A DNA stretch of 32,644 nucleotides from an uncultured Robiginitomaculum sp. (GTDB lineage Bacteria > Pseudomonadota > Alphaproteobacteria > Caulobacterales > Maricaulaceae). The notes under the pieces are model-generated. The model worked only from the letters and a program-made list of their open reading frames with translations, ran no database searches and was not told the origin of the DNA. Shown one piece after another: positions 8,745 to 16,967 of this stretch (positions are counted from its first letter, which is position 1; the number at the start of each line of letters is the position of its first letter). The stretch is from the NCBI GenBank assembly GCA_938001945.1, contig CALLBH010000020.1, forward strand, positions 1 to 32,644. Direction: 5' to 3'. The position numbers and the translations under genes are program-made.

Positions 8745-8874
8745 GTGCGGGTTGCCGCCCGCCAACCTAACCCGCGCAGGTTATTTCCCGGATCGGCTAT
8801 GCCGATACTCGCCTCTTGTGTGTTTCCCGTCTTGTGTGTTTCCCGGTTCATCTTCAACGATACTCGCCTCTTGT
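8745..8874 (+). repeat. structured, repeat-rich spacer after tRNA-Arg
   Basis: Nothing codes here. An inverted repeat GCGGGTT/AACCCGC lies at 8747-8753 and 8769-8775, and a small hairpin ATCGGC-TAT-GCCGAT at 8792-8806. A 15-base direct repeat CTTGTGTGTTTCCCG occurs at 8815-8829 and 8831-8845. A 17-base direct repeat CGATACTCGCCTCTTGT occurs at 8803-8819 and 8858-8874. The nested copies look like recent local duplication; function unknown. Confidence 0.75.
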
Positions 8875-8888
8875 TTATTTCGTAATAT

Positions 8889-8912
8889 AAAAAACCCGAC
8901 CAAATGGCCGGG
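8889..8912 (-). terminator. intrinsic terminator of the symporter gene
   Basis: On the minus strand a 7-bp stem CCCGGCC/GGTCGGG with loop ATTT (8895-8912) is followed by six T (8889-8894). It lies 22 bases after the stop of the sodium/sugar symporter gene and closes the alpha-galactosidase/symporter transcript. Confidence 0.85.
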
Positions 8913-8933
8913 CTCTTATGTTGTGTGCTAATT

Positions 8934-10415
8934 CTACGAAAACACATCAGCGTCTTCGGGGACGGGGTTTTTGCTAAATACATTATGCGCGTCCCAAATG
9001 GGTTTCTTTCCAAGTACGAGACTAATCAACAAAGCCGAGAAGACGGCGAGGAAAAGCGTAATTGCCATGAGGTGGATGTAATGCAGATCAATATTTTGCT
9101 CTGCGCCTAATGGGTTTGTTGCAACGCCGTAGAACACAAGCCCAATAACAACCCCGGCAATCATGGCGTAGGGGTTTACGTTTTTGAACAATAGTCCAAC
9201 AACAAACGCCGACAAGATTGGCATTGAGAGCAGGCCGTAAAGCTGTTGCACTGTATTGATGATGCTTTGCTCAGGATTATTGAAAATCGGAATCATGATG
9301 AAGGCCAAGACGACCATGGTGATAGACACCCACAGAGACAAGCGTTTCACATTTGGTTTTTTGTTGATGTAAGTCTCGTGAATATCGACCACCCACAGCG
9401 CAGCGGAAGCGTTGAGGATAGAATTAAATGTCGTCAGCACGGCGGCGGCAATCGCGGCAGCAAATGCACCGGACAACCAGACGGGCAAGAGATCACCGAC
9501 GACACGGCCATATGTCGCATCACCGATATCACCATAAAGTTTGAACGCGACGATACCGGGGAGCACAATGATTGGTGGCACGATGAGCAGGCGAATACCG
9601 GCTGCGGCGAGAATACCTTTTTGAGCTTCTTTGACGCTGGGTGACGCCATGGCGCGCTGCGTGATGGTTTGGTTTGTTGACCAATAGAACATCTGAATAA
9701 AGAGCATTCCGGTAAACAGCGTCGCAAATGGGATATCAGAGTCCGGCGCGCCGATGAGCGTTAAGCGCTCGGCCGGTATGCCTGTAAAATCCCAATCAAT
9801 GGCGTTAAGCGCCATAAGCGTCACGACGATGGCAAGGCTAAGCAGTAATATACCGGAGAACGTATCCGACACCGCAACGGCGCGAAGGCCGCCAAAAATA
9901 GCATAGGCCGAACCGACAACCGCGAAGAGGAGCGCGATAATATAAAGGTTCACATCTATGCCAAACATGGACTGCATAAACAGCGAGCCGCCATAGAGAA
10001 TAGCTGGAAGGAAAATGAAAATATTACCCAGCAGGAACAAAATCGAAATTAGCGCGCGAATATGCGGGTTATGGTAACGCTTCTCGAGCAGCTCCGTTGT
10101 CGTCGTGCATTTATATTTGTAATAAACAGGAATAAAGATGAAGGTCAGCATAATCAGTCCAACCACGGCAGCAAGTTCCCACCACGCCAGAAGCGCCATT
10201 TGATTGCCATTCATTCCGACCAATTGATCGGTTGATAAATTAGTGAGCGTGATAGAGCCCGCCACGAAATACCATTTCAATCCACCGCCCGCGAGGAAAT
10301 ATTCTTTCTCTCCGTCGCTGTCTTGGCGCGCGCCGCGGCAGAACCAATAGGTCACGAATGCAATAAGGGCTGTAATGCCTAAAAATACTGCAAATTGAAT
10401 GGGTTGTAATTCCAT
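8934..10415 (-). CDS. SSS-family sodium/sugar symporter (SGLT-like, probable galactose importer)
   Basis: 493-residue protein with about 14 membrane helices and SSS/SGLT motifs (RxxxEYFLAGGGLKWYFVAGSITLTNLSTDQLVGMNG; YWSTNQTITQRAMAS). Compared with Vibrio SGLT, residues of the galactose site appear kept: Asn60 and Gln64 in TM1, Glu80 in TM2 and the Asn of STNQ. The site lysine (vSGLT Lys294) is replaced by Arg (AAGIRLLIVP). It probably imports galactose or an alpha-galactoside with Na+ across the inner membrane. The start ATG 10415 has GGGGAGAGA in front. It is 98 bases downstream of the GH36 gene on the same strand. Confidence 0.88.
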   Translation of the reverse strand: MELQPIQFAVFLGITALIAFVTYWFCRGARQDSDGEKEYFLAGGGLKWYFVAGSITLTNLSTDQLVGMNGNQMALLAWWELAAVVGLIMLTFIFIPVYYKYKCTTTTELLEKRYHNPHIRALISILFLLGNIFIFLPAILYGGSLFMQSMFGIDVNLYIIALLFAVVGSAYAIFGGLRAVAVSDTFSGILLLSLAIVVTLMALNAIDWDFTGIPAERLTLIGAPDSDIPFATLFTGMLFIQMFYWSTNQTITQRAMASPSVKEAQKGILAAAGIRLLIVPPIIVLPGIVAFKLYGDIGDATYGRVVGDLLPVWLSGAFAAAIAAAVLTTFNSILNASAALWVVDIHETYINKKPNVKRLSLWVSITMVVLAFIMIPIFNNPEQSIINTVQQLYGLLSMPILSAFVVGLLFKNVNPYAMIAGVVIGLVFYGVATNPLGAEQNIDLHYIHLMAITLFLAVFSALLISLVLGKKPIWDAHNVFSKNPVPEDADVFS

Positions 10416-10453
10416 GATGTCTCTCCCCGCCCCTCTGTTTTTGGAGGCATTTT

Positions 10454-10505
10454 ATTATAGGTTTATAGAGCGAAGACCGCCCTAAAGCCAAGGCCTAAAC
10501 CTTGG
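10454..10505 (-). promoter_or_regulatory. hairpin and -10-like element between alpha-galactosidase and symporter genes
   Basis: Nine bases after the alpha-galactosidase stop, an inverted repeat CCAAGG-TTTAGG-CCTTGG (10488-10505) lacks a following T-run, so it is not a classical terminator. A perfect TATAAT (minus, 10454-10459) lies about 40 bases before the symporter start, without a recognisable -35. This may allow extra initiation or mRNA processing between the two genes. Confidence 0.3.
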
Positions 10506-10513
10506 TAGATTAT

Positions 10514-12730
10514 CTATGCGGCGCGTTTAAAAACAAAGAGATACGAGCTAAAATCGCCCTTTGTCATATAACGCACTTTATCATTCACTTGCCCTGTCGC
10601 GACATAAGGTAAGGGCATGCCATTTTGCATCAGCGCGTCGCCGTCATATCGCGCGCCGTCTTCGACAAGCATATACTGCGCACTTGGCTCAAGACCGACC
10701 ATGCGCGCGCGGCGGAACGGCAAATTCGGTGCAGCCAGAATGTGGAAATAGGCCAGATAGACAGTGCGCTCGTCGCGGCTTGTATATTGCCAGCACACTT
10801 CATTATCGGTTTTAATGAGCCGATCAAAGCGCCCGCCGACCATGTCGGGCGCGCTATCACGCGCAAATTTCATCAGGCCTTGAAGCTGCTCCTTATGCGC
10901 GTCAATATCGTCTTCATTGAGCGATATGCCCCGCGCCGCGCAAAATGCGCCCGCATTAAATCGGGTATCGATTGACGACACGCGGCCATTTTGATGATTG
11001 GGTGATGGCCCAATATAGGCCGCGGTAACATCCAGCGGGAACAGGTAAGAACAGCCATTGATAATATCGAGACGCCCGATGGGGTCGCACATATCACTGG
11101 TCCAGTTTTGCGCCATGTAACTCAGCATACCCAGATCAAATCGGTTGCCGCCGCTCGCGCAGTTCTCAAATAAGACATCAGGATATTTCGCAATCAATCT
11201 GCGCAGTAGTGAATATAGACCGAGCATATAACGGTGCGAGACTTCGCGCTGCCTGTTCTTGGGGAGCGCGGCTGAACCGACCTCGGTCATATTGCGGTTC
11301 ATATCCCATTTGACGTAATCAATATCGCCGCAAGACAGAATGTCATCAATCTGACCATACAGATAATCGCCGACTTCGGGACGCGATAAATCCAGCGTTA
11401 ATTGATTACGCCCCAGAGACGCTGTTCGTCCCGGCACATGAAGCGCCCAGTCGGGATGTTTCTTGTAAAGCGAGCTATCGGGATTGACCATTTCAGGTTC
11501 AAACCAAATCCCAAATTTAAGACCCTTCGCTTTGACCTTTTTCGCCAGCGCAGGAATGCCGCTGGAGAAGCGTTCTTTATCGGGCGTCCAATCGCCAAGC
11601 GACGAGGTATCATCACGGCGGCCTTCAAACCATCCATCATCCAGCACGAGCATATCGACGCCAATTTCAACGGCTTTGTCGGCCAGATGAAGCACCTTGT
11701 CTTCATCGACATCGAAATATGCCGCTTCCCAAGTATTGAGATAGGTCGGGCGCGGTTTATGACGGAAGCGCTCCGGTGAGATTTTATCGCGCACAAATTC
11801 ATGCCAAATATGGCTCATGCTGCGCAGGCCCTTATCGGCATAAACATGCAAGGCTTCGGGCGTGCAGAATTTCTTTCCGGGCTTTAAACGCCAATGAAAA
11901 TTAAACGGGTTTATCCCCGCAAGTAAGCGCACATCTTCGAACTCACCCTTCTCAACGGAGAGCGCGAAATTTCCGCTATACATCAATGTTGTGGCGTGGA
12001 CGCGGCCAAATTCTTCGGTGGTACCTTTTTGGACAATTGCGATGAACGGATTATGCGCAGCGCTGGATGTCCCGCGCGCGCTGTCGATCACAAAGCGGCC
12101 CTTGGGCACGTCAATGCGTTCTTCGGTAAATTCACGCGACCATGTCCCGTGCAGATGCAGGATTTCATAATCATGCTGCGGGAGATCGAGCGCAGAGCTA
12201 AAGGCATGCTGCAGCTGGATTTCGTTCTCGCCCTTATTTCTAAACTTTGCAGAACGCACGAGCACGCCATATTCCGCGTAAATCGTATAATATAATTCGA
12301 CCTCCAATTTATGGAGCGGATCTTCGAGCGTAACAATCAGAGTCTCGCTATTACCGCCGCGCGCCGAAGGCAGTTTTTTGAGGCGTGGTTTATCTTTGAC
12401 AATTTTATACGATTTATAATGCAGCGAGAAAACTGTATTGCCGTCAGAATTGCGACCATGAAGCGCGGGAAAGCGGTAATCCGATGTGCCGAAACTTGGA
12501 AACTCTTGCGGCGTATCGGACAGGCTGAAATATTTCCCGCCTTGAAATGTGGAGGCCACTTCGCGCTGCGTGCGCAAATGATGGACAGCCACATCCAGCG
12601 GATTTGAAAGCGGGCCGCCATAATGCAGATGCTCTAAAATCCCTTCGGGGGAAACGCGGAAGACATAAGAGAAAAACCGATTGGTTAGCGCAAAGGTTTT
12701 ATCATCGGATACAGTAATCATTGACGTCAT
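10514..12730 (-). CDS. GH36 alpha-galactosidase
   Basis: 738 residues, the length of four-domain GH36 enzymes: an N-terminal beta-supersandwich (about 1-330), a (beta/alpha)8 barrel (about 330-660) and a C-terminal beta domain. Barrel motifs visible: YLNTWEAAYFD, MLVLDDGWFEGRRDD, LKFGIWFEPEMVNPDS, YVKWDMNR with the nucleophile at Asp476, FENCASGGNRFD, and WTSDMCDPIGR with acid/base Asp546. The 70-residue spacing matches characterised GH36 enzymes. It hydrolyses terminal alpha-1,6 (or similar) galactose from oligosaccharides such as melibiose or raffinose type. No signal peptide, so it acts in the cytoplasm on imported oligosaccharides. Start ATG 12730; ATG 12721 is an alternative. It lies between receptor and symporter in the galactose regulon. 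Confidence 0.95.
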   Translation of the reverse strand: MTSMITVSDDKTFALTNRFFSYVFRVSPEGILEHLHYGGPLSNPLDVAVHHLRTQREVASTFQGGKYFSLSDTPQEFPSFGTSDYRFPALHGRNSDGNTVFSLHYKSYKIVKDKPRLKKLPSARGGNSETLIVTLEDPLHKLEVELYYTIYAEYGVLVRSAKFRNKGENEIQLQHAFSSALDLPQHDYEILHLHGTWSREFTEERIDVPKGRFVIDSARGTSSAAHNPFIAIVQKGTTEEFGRVHATTLMYSGNFALSVEKGEFEDVRLLAGINPFNFHWRLKPGKKFCTPEALHVYADKGLRSMSHIWHEFVRDKISPERFRHKPRPTYLNTWEAAYFDVDEDKVLHLADKAVEIGVDMLVLDDGWFEGRRDDTSSLGDWTPDKERFSSGIPALAKKVKAKGLKFGIWFEPEMVNPDSSLYKKHPDWALHVPGRTASLGRNQLTLDLSRPEVGDYLYGQIDDILSCGDIDYVKWDMNRNMTEVGSAALPKNRQREVSHRYMLGLYSLLRRLIAKYPDVLFENCASGGNRFDLGMLSYMAQNWTSDMCDPIGRLDIINGCSYLFPLDVTAAYIGPSPNHQNGRVSSIDTRFNAGAFCAARGISLNEDDIDAHKEQLQGLMKFARDSAPDMVGGRFDRLIKTDNEVCWQYTSRDERTVYLAYFHILAAPNLPFRRARMVGLEPSAQYMLVEDGARYDGDALMQNGMPLPYVATGQVNDKVRYMTKGDFSSYLFVFKRAA

Positions 12731-12786
12731 AAATCGTCATACTCACTTTTAAAGACTGCAGTAACCCCAAAATTGGGTCGAAATGA

Positions 12787-12810
12787 AAAGAGCGGCAAAT
12801 GCCGCTCTTT
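12787..12810 (-). terminator. intrinsic terminator/attenuator between TonB receptor and alpha-galactosidase
   Basis: A perfect 10-bp stem AAAGAGCGGC/GCCGCTCTTT with loop ATTT (minus strand) lies 26 bases after the receptor stop. It ends in T-rich sequence (CTCTTTTCATTT). It should stop most receptor transcripts while allowing some read-through into the alpha-galactosidase gene. Confidence 0.8.
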
Positions 12811-12835
12811 AATACTCTATACTGTAACGATAGTT

Positions 12836-15778
12836 CTAAAACTTACCGCGTACTCCGAATGTGTAACGGCTACCCGTATCTTCATAAGTCAAGAAACGGT
12901 TCTCAAAACGTGAGAAATCGCGCGTATCTTCATCCGTAATATTAATGCCTTCACCAAAGACTTGGAAGTTATCATTAATGTCATATGCGGCCGACAGATC
13001 GACTTGACCATAAGCTTCTCGCTGACGCGGCTCACCTTGATCAGAGAAGGCTGCAACAAGGAACTCATCGCGATAATTATATGAAATACGCGCCGAAACT
13101 GGCCCTTGCTCATAAAACCCACTGACATTGAAGCTGTGCGGTGAAAGACCATTATAATCCAGATCTTCGTTGCCGGATCCTTCAAGACGATCAATGTCAC
13201 TTGTCACATATGTATAATTTGCCGTCACGCCAAAGCCATTATCAAAGGCTTTTTGCCCCGCAAGTTCTAGACCCGCAATGCTGCCAGTCTCGCCATTACG
13301 CGTCCGCGTATCTTGGAACGCGATTTGGCGCGTAATATCAGCAGCTGTCGGATTTGAGGCGTTTCCGGCCGGGAAAACAACCGGACGAATGATTTCAACA
13401 GTCCGCGCCTCGAGGAAATTGTCAAAATCTTTGTAGAACGCTGAAACTCCGATGAAACTTAAATCATCAATATACCATTCAAACGCTGTATCGAGGTTGA
13501 TCGACTCAAAGGCCTCAAGTGTCGGATTACCACCCGTACTTGTCGGCGCATTTGCACGCCCGCCAAATGAGTTTGCAACACCCAGCGATGTCAAAGTCGG
13601 ACGCGTTACGGTTTTTGACACTGCAAAACGCAAAATCTTATCATCGGTCAGGTCAAAGCGAATATTCGCTGATGGTAAGAAATTTGTGTAACTATTACTG
13701 ATGGAAACATCGATCGGCGCAGCAAAATTCGCAACCAATTGTGTATCACCATCAGACTCGCGGAACTGCACAACAGGTTGATCGACACCCGAAGAGTCCG
13801 TTTCGGTATGCGCGACGCGGAAACCAAAGTTTGCCGCATATGGGACGCCTGATAGCGTGCTTTCCCATGACGAGTTGAAGAACACTGCCGTCACTGTCTC
13901 ATCTACCGCAAAGCTGCCTGCTGGATTGAATTCAGGGTCGTAAAATCCATAAATCGAACCAGAAGCGTCGCGGCGGGCACGAAGCTCTGCATCTGATAGT
14001 GCAGCGCGGCCTGATCTGTTTGGATCAGAAATTGCGGCGTCAGAATTAAGCTGTCCGAACGCGTCTTCGAATGTCGCTGTCAAGAACTGAAGCGGAATGC
14101 GATCAGAGCCAGAGACGCCATCGAGGAAGCCACTAAAATCAACAGGTGTTAAGATGCTGTCGTCGAAGTCTGTCGCGTAACCACAATAGGCACAGAAAAT
14201 TCCGCCGCCTTGCGTCGGCGAGAAATTATCGAATAAATCGCGTGATTTCGTGCGGTCTGAATAGCTGGCGCCCAAGCTGATTACAGTATTCATGTCATTA
14301 TTCGCAGCCCAGTCAAATTGACCTTTGGCTTCGAAGACTTCGTCTTCAACAACTGTGCGATTTACATTCACGAAGTGGAGGCGCTGAATGCTGGCGTCTT
14401 GCGCGCCCACAATATTTGTAAGTGTTGTTATCTCTGCATCCCCAGGAAGCTGAATGAGCGGAGACTCAGGTGCCAAAGCCCCCAGAACGACGAACGGGTT
14501 GATACCGTCACGGTCTGCTTTGGACGTCGAGACATCGAAATTGGCCGTCAATGTATCGCTGACATCCCAATCCACATTTGCGCCAAACATATATGTCTCA
14601 GCCTTGCGGTTGTTCGACGTCAACACATTATCATTTTGTGATGGACCGGTTCCTGTAATCCCCGGATTATTGGCAAGGAAATCAAGTCCCGGGCGCGAGA
14701 ATGACGTTACAGTCCCATTTGCATCGATGACGGGGTTGATGAATGGCGGGCTGAAAAAGCCTGAGAACTGCGTGTCGAAGGACTGAATGTCGAATTCAGA
14801 ATATAACCCATCAACCGTAATTTCTAACGTATCTGTGGGGCGGAATTGGACAGTTCCGTTCACCGTCGTGCGCTGACGGTCTTGGATATCTCGGCTAACA
14901 ATAGCTTGCTGCTGAACACGCGCATTTGCTGGAAGGCCCGTGCCGATTAGCGTCGCGCCTTCATTTGGATCAATCGTGCCATCACCATTGACATCCGACT
15001 CCGTAGCCGGATCAAAAATGAAACCGCTCGTATCAAAAATATCAAGACCTGTTGCATCCGGCGAGCCATCAATAAAGCCTGCACCGCCGCGCGCGGAGAA
15101 GCCATTTGTCAAAACACGGTCACGCTGTGCGCTGCGATCTGAGTAGGAAATACCGCCAGAGAAACCGAGCGTGCGATCATCATTTGCCCATGACCCAACG
15201 AGCGACACCTCAGGGGATACTTCTTCGCGAAGTGTATCATATGTGCCGGAAACGGACCCGCTAAAACTCGTCCCTGCGCCGCCGCTGAGCGGACGGTTCG
15301 TGACGATGTTGACGTTTGCGCCAATACCACCTGATTGCAGATTTGGAGAATATGTCTTGAAGACCTCTGCGCGCTGAATAATGTCAGAAGACAGAACGTC
15401 AAATGAGAATTCGCGGCCATCATTATCTGTCGCCAGCGTGCGGCCATTCAAAGTGACCGTGTTAAATTCTGGGCCAAGACCCCGAACGGTAATAAATTGA
15501 CCTTCGCCGCCCGAGCGATCAATGGCGACGCCTGTAATGCGCTGCAAGGACTCCGCAATGTTATTGTCAGGGAATTTGCCAACATCCTCGGCTGTGATGG
15601 CATCGACCACCTGCGTGGAGTCGCGCTTAACATCCAAAGACTGTTTTAGGCTGCTCCGAATACCTGTTGCAATGACTTCATCTTCAAATGGTGCGTCCTG
15701 CGCTTGCGCCGGAACAGCAATAGCCATTGCTGCCGCAGCAACTGAACAGGCCAATATACTTTTACGAGTAAGTTTCAT
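12836..15778 (-). CDS. TonB-dependent outer-membrane receptor (Xanthomonas/Caulobacter type)
   Basis: 980 residues. A signal peptide (MKLTRKSILACSVAAAAMAIAVPAQAQ) and a TonB-box-like EDEVIATG precede the plug domain (VVDAITAEDVGKFPDNNIAESLQRITGVAI..., ITVRGLGPEFNTVTLNGR, NIVTNRPL). A 22-strand beta-barrel ends in the aromatic-terminal GVRGKF. This type imports oligosaccharides in alphaproteobacteria, powered by TonB-ExbBD. The substrate here is probably an alpha-galactoside, judged by the neighbouring GH36 enzyme. Start ATG 15778 has GGGAGA in front and begins the signal peptide; the ATG at 15808 would prepend ten polar residues. The upstream region carries several DeoR/GlpR-type operators, and a strong terminator follows the gene. 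Confidence 0.93.
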   Translation of the reverse strand: MKLTRKSILACSVAAAAMAIAVPAQAQDAPFEDEVIATGIRSSLKQSLDVKRDSTQVVDAITAEDVGKFPDNNIAESLQRITGVAIDRSGGEGQFITVRGLGPEFNTVTLNGRTLATDNDGREFSFDVLSSDIIQRAEVFKTYSPNLQSGGIGANVNIVTNRPLSGGAGTSFSGSVSGTYDTLREEVSPEVSLVGSWANDDRTLGFSGGISYSDRSAQRDRVLTNGFSARGGAGFIDGSPDATGLDIFDTSGFIFDPATESDVNGDGTIDPNEGATLIGTGLPANARVQQQAIVSRDIQDRQRTTVNGTVQFRPTDTLEITVDGLYSEFDIQSFDTQFSGFFSPPFINPVIDANGTVTSFSRPGLDFLANNPGITGTGPSQNDNVLTSNNRKAETYMFGANVDWDVSDTLTANFDVSTSKADRDGINPFVVLGALAPESPLIQLPGDAEITTLTNIVGAQDASIQRLHFVNVNRTVVEDEVFEAKGQFDWAANNDMNTVISLGASYSDRTKSRDLFDNFSPTQGGGIFCAYCGYATDFDDSILTPVDFSGFLDGVSGSDRIPLQFLTATFEDAFGQLNSDAAISDPNRSGRAALSDAELRARRDASGSIYGFYDPEFNPAGSFAVDETVTAVFFNSSWESTLSGVPYAANFGFRVAHTETDSSGVDQPVVQFRESDGDTQLVANFAAPIDVSISNSYTNFLPSANIRFDLTDDKILRFAVSKTVTRPTLTSLGVANSFGGRANAPTSTGGNPTLEAFESINLDTAFEWYIDDLSFIGVSAFYKDFDNFLEARTVEIIRPVVFPAGNASNPTAADITRQIAFQDTRTRNGETGSIAGLELAGQKAFDNGFGVTANYTYVTSDIDRLEGSGNEDLDYNGLSPHSFNVSGFYEQGPVSARISYNYRDEFLVAAFSDQGEPRQREAYGQVDLSAAYDINDNFQVFGEGINITDEDTRDFSRFENRFLTYEDTGSRYTFGVRGKF

Positions 15779-15818
15779 TCTGGTTGTCTCCCTAACCGAT
15801 ACGATCATCCATTTCTGT

Positions 15819-15838
15819 GAATGGCGTTATCGAACATT
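15819..15838. promoter_or_regulatory. GlpR-type operator half-site, receptor-proximal
   Basis: The right half TTATCGAACATT matches the E. coli GlpR consensus (WATGTTCGWTAWCGAACATW, from memory) perfectly; the left half is degenerate. It overlaps the proposed -10 of the receptor promoter, a position suited to repression. Confidence 0.5.
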
Positions 15839-15864
15839 TGTAATTCGGATAAGGTGCGGGTCAA
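15837..15864 (-). promoter_or_regulatory. probable promoter of the TonB receptor gene
   Basis: The minus strand has TTGACC (15859-15864), a 16-base spacer and TACAAA (15837-15842), about 60 bases before the start codon. Operator-like sites sit over the -10 and just upstream of the -35. Confidence 0.45.
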
Positions 15865-15871
15865 GTCAAAA

Positions 15872-15891
15872 AATATTCTTTTTCGAACATT
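15872..15891. promoter_or_regulatory. GlpR-type operator, near-consensus copy
   Basis: AATATTCTTTTTCGAACATT agrees with the GlpR-type 20-mer at 17 of 20 positions by eye. It lies directly upstream of the receptor -35. Confidence 0.6.
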
Positions 15892-15900
15892 GTTGCTTAT

Positions 15901-15920
15901 TTGCATCGGTTTCGAACATT
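15901..15920. promoter_or_regulatory. GlpR-type operator, half-site copy
   Basis: TTTCGAACATT forms a perfect right half with a weaker left half (CATCGG). It is offset about 29 bases from the preceding site, close to three helical turns, which would let bound repressors face the same side. Confidence 0.5.
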
Positions 15921-15984
15921 TTTATGCAGATTTACAACCCAAACAACGCGTTTAATCGGCGCTACGCCACCTAAAACAGAGTTT

Positions 15985-16004
15985 TATATTCGAAAACGTA
16001 TATT
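15985..16004. promoter_or_regulatory. GlpR-type operator, distal copy
   Basis: TATATTCGAAAACGTATATT agrees with the operator in reverse orientation at about 16 of 20 positions. It shares the core CGAAAACG with the galT operator (CGTTTTCG). It lies just beyond the 3' end of the deoR gene. Confidence 0.45.
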
Positions 16005-16014
16005 TTAAGGAAGA

Positions 16015-16803
16015 TTAGCCTTCATTATCGCCACCATTTGCAACAATACACTCCACACCTTCAGATTCGAATAATGTCTGATAATGGGCATCCAGCTCGC
16101 TATCCGTCACAACAGCGTCCAGTTCACGGACGTGCCCCACGCGGATCATCGCGCGGCGGCCAAATTTAAGGCTATCGGCGACTAAAATACCCTTTTGAGA
16201 GTTCTCTAGAATTGTTCGCGCTGTTTTGACCTCCTGCGGGTCATATTCCAGCAGTGAGCCATCTTCATCAACGCCGCTGACACCAACAACGCCGACATCC
16301 ATGCGAAATTGCGTGATAAAATCATCCGACGCCGCGCCGATAATACCGCCATCATGGGGACGTATCTGCCCGCAGGACACGATAATCTGAAACGTGTCAT
16401 TTTGCATCAAAATCCGCGCCACATGCAGGTTATTCGTGAACACATGGAGTCTTTTATGCCCCAAAAGGGCCTGCGCGACGGCTTCAATGGTGGTTCCTGT
16501 GCTTAAAAATATTGAGGCGCCATTGGGAATTAGAGCGGCTGTCGCTTCTGCGATCTTACGCTTCGCCTCAACGCCCGTATGGAGGCGATCTTCATAAGGC
16601 GGATTTTCTGCGCTGGCTGCTTGCCCCGCCCCGCCATGAAAACGCGTCAGCAATCCATGATCACTGAGTTCATTCAAATCACGACGAATCGTTTGCGGAG
16701 TCACCTCAAATTCAGTGACCATGGCCTCAGTCGCCACAAACCCGAACTTTTCGACCATTTGCAGAATGGAGGCCTGGCGCTTTGAGGGCGAAAATTTATC
16801 CAT
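16015..16803 (-). CDS. DeoR-family (GlpR-like) transcriptional regulator of galactose genes
   Basis: 262 residues. N-terminal DeoR HTH (SKRQASILQMVEKFGFVATEAMVTEFEVTPQTIRRDLNELSDHGLLTRFHGGA) is followed by the DeoR C-terminal sugar-phosphate domain (IFLSTGTTIEAVAQAL, GVVGVSGVDEDGSL). Such regulators usually repress and are released by a phosphorylated sugar; here galactose-1-phosphate or a related product would be the natural ligand (inference). Start: ATG 16803 has GGGGA at a workable distance; ATG 16812 directly abuts that motif. The gene stands between the receptor and galTKE, and matching GlpR-type operators flank it on both sides. A weak half-site and a CGAAAACG octamer (16818-16825) around its own start could give autoregulation. 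Confidence 0.9.
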   Translation of the reverse strand: MDKFSPSKRQASILQMVEKFGFVATEAMVTEFEVTPQTIRRDLNELSDHGLLTRFHGGAGQAASAENPPYEDRLHTGVEAKRKIAEATAALIPNGASIFLSTGTTIEAVAQALLGHKRLHVFTNNLHVARILMQNDTFQIIVSCGQIRPHDGGIIGAASDDFITQFRMDVGVVGVSGVDEDGSLLEYDPQEVKTARTILENSQKGILVADSLKFGRRAMIRVGHVRELDAVVTDSELDAHYQTLFESEGVECIVANGGDNEG

Positions 16804-16938
16804 AATGTTCATTTCCCCGAAAACGCGCCTTAAAAGCATACATTACCCGCGCCCTAACGCACAAAACAGCGGTAACCTGATATTAAATTACCCATTTTGT
16901 CATTTTAGGCTAGCCTAGACCTAAATCAAAGGCTAAAA

Positions 16939-16958
16939 AATGTTCGTTTTCGCAAATA
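16939..16958. promoter_or_regulatory. GlpR-type operator in front of galT
   Basis: AATGTTCGTTTTCGCAAATA agrees with the GlpR-type 20-mer at 17 of 20 positions, with a perfect left half. It ends directly before the galT start region, so bound repressor would block initiation or early elongation. A candidate -35, TTGTCA, is at 16897-16902, without a clear -10. Confidence 0.6.
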
Positions 16959-16967
16959 ATGGAACCT

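Noticed and set aside
9246-9644. 132-codon plus-strand frame inside the symporter gene
   Set aside because: His/Asp-rich mirror of hydrophobic codons on the other strand; no start context.
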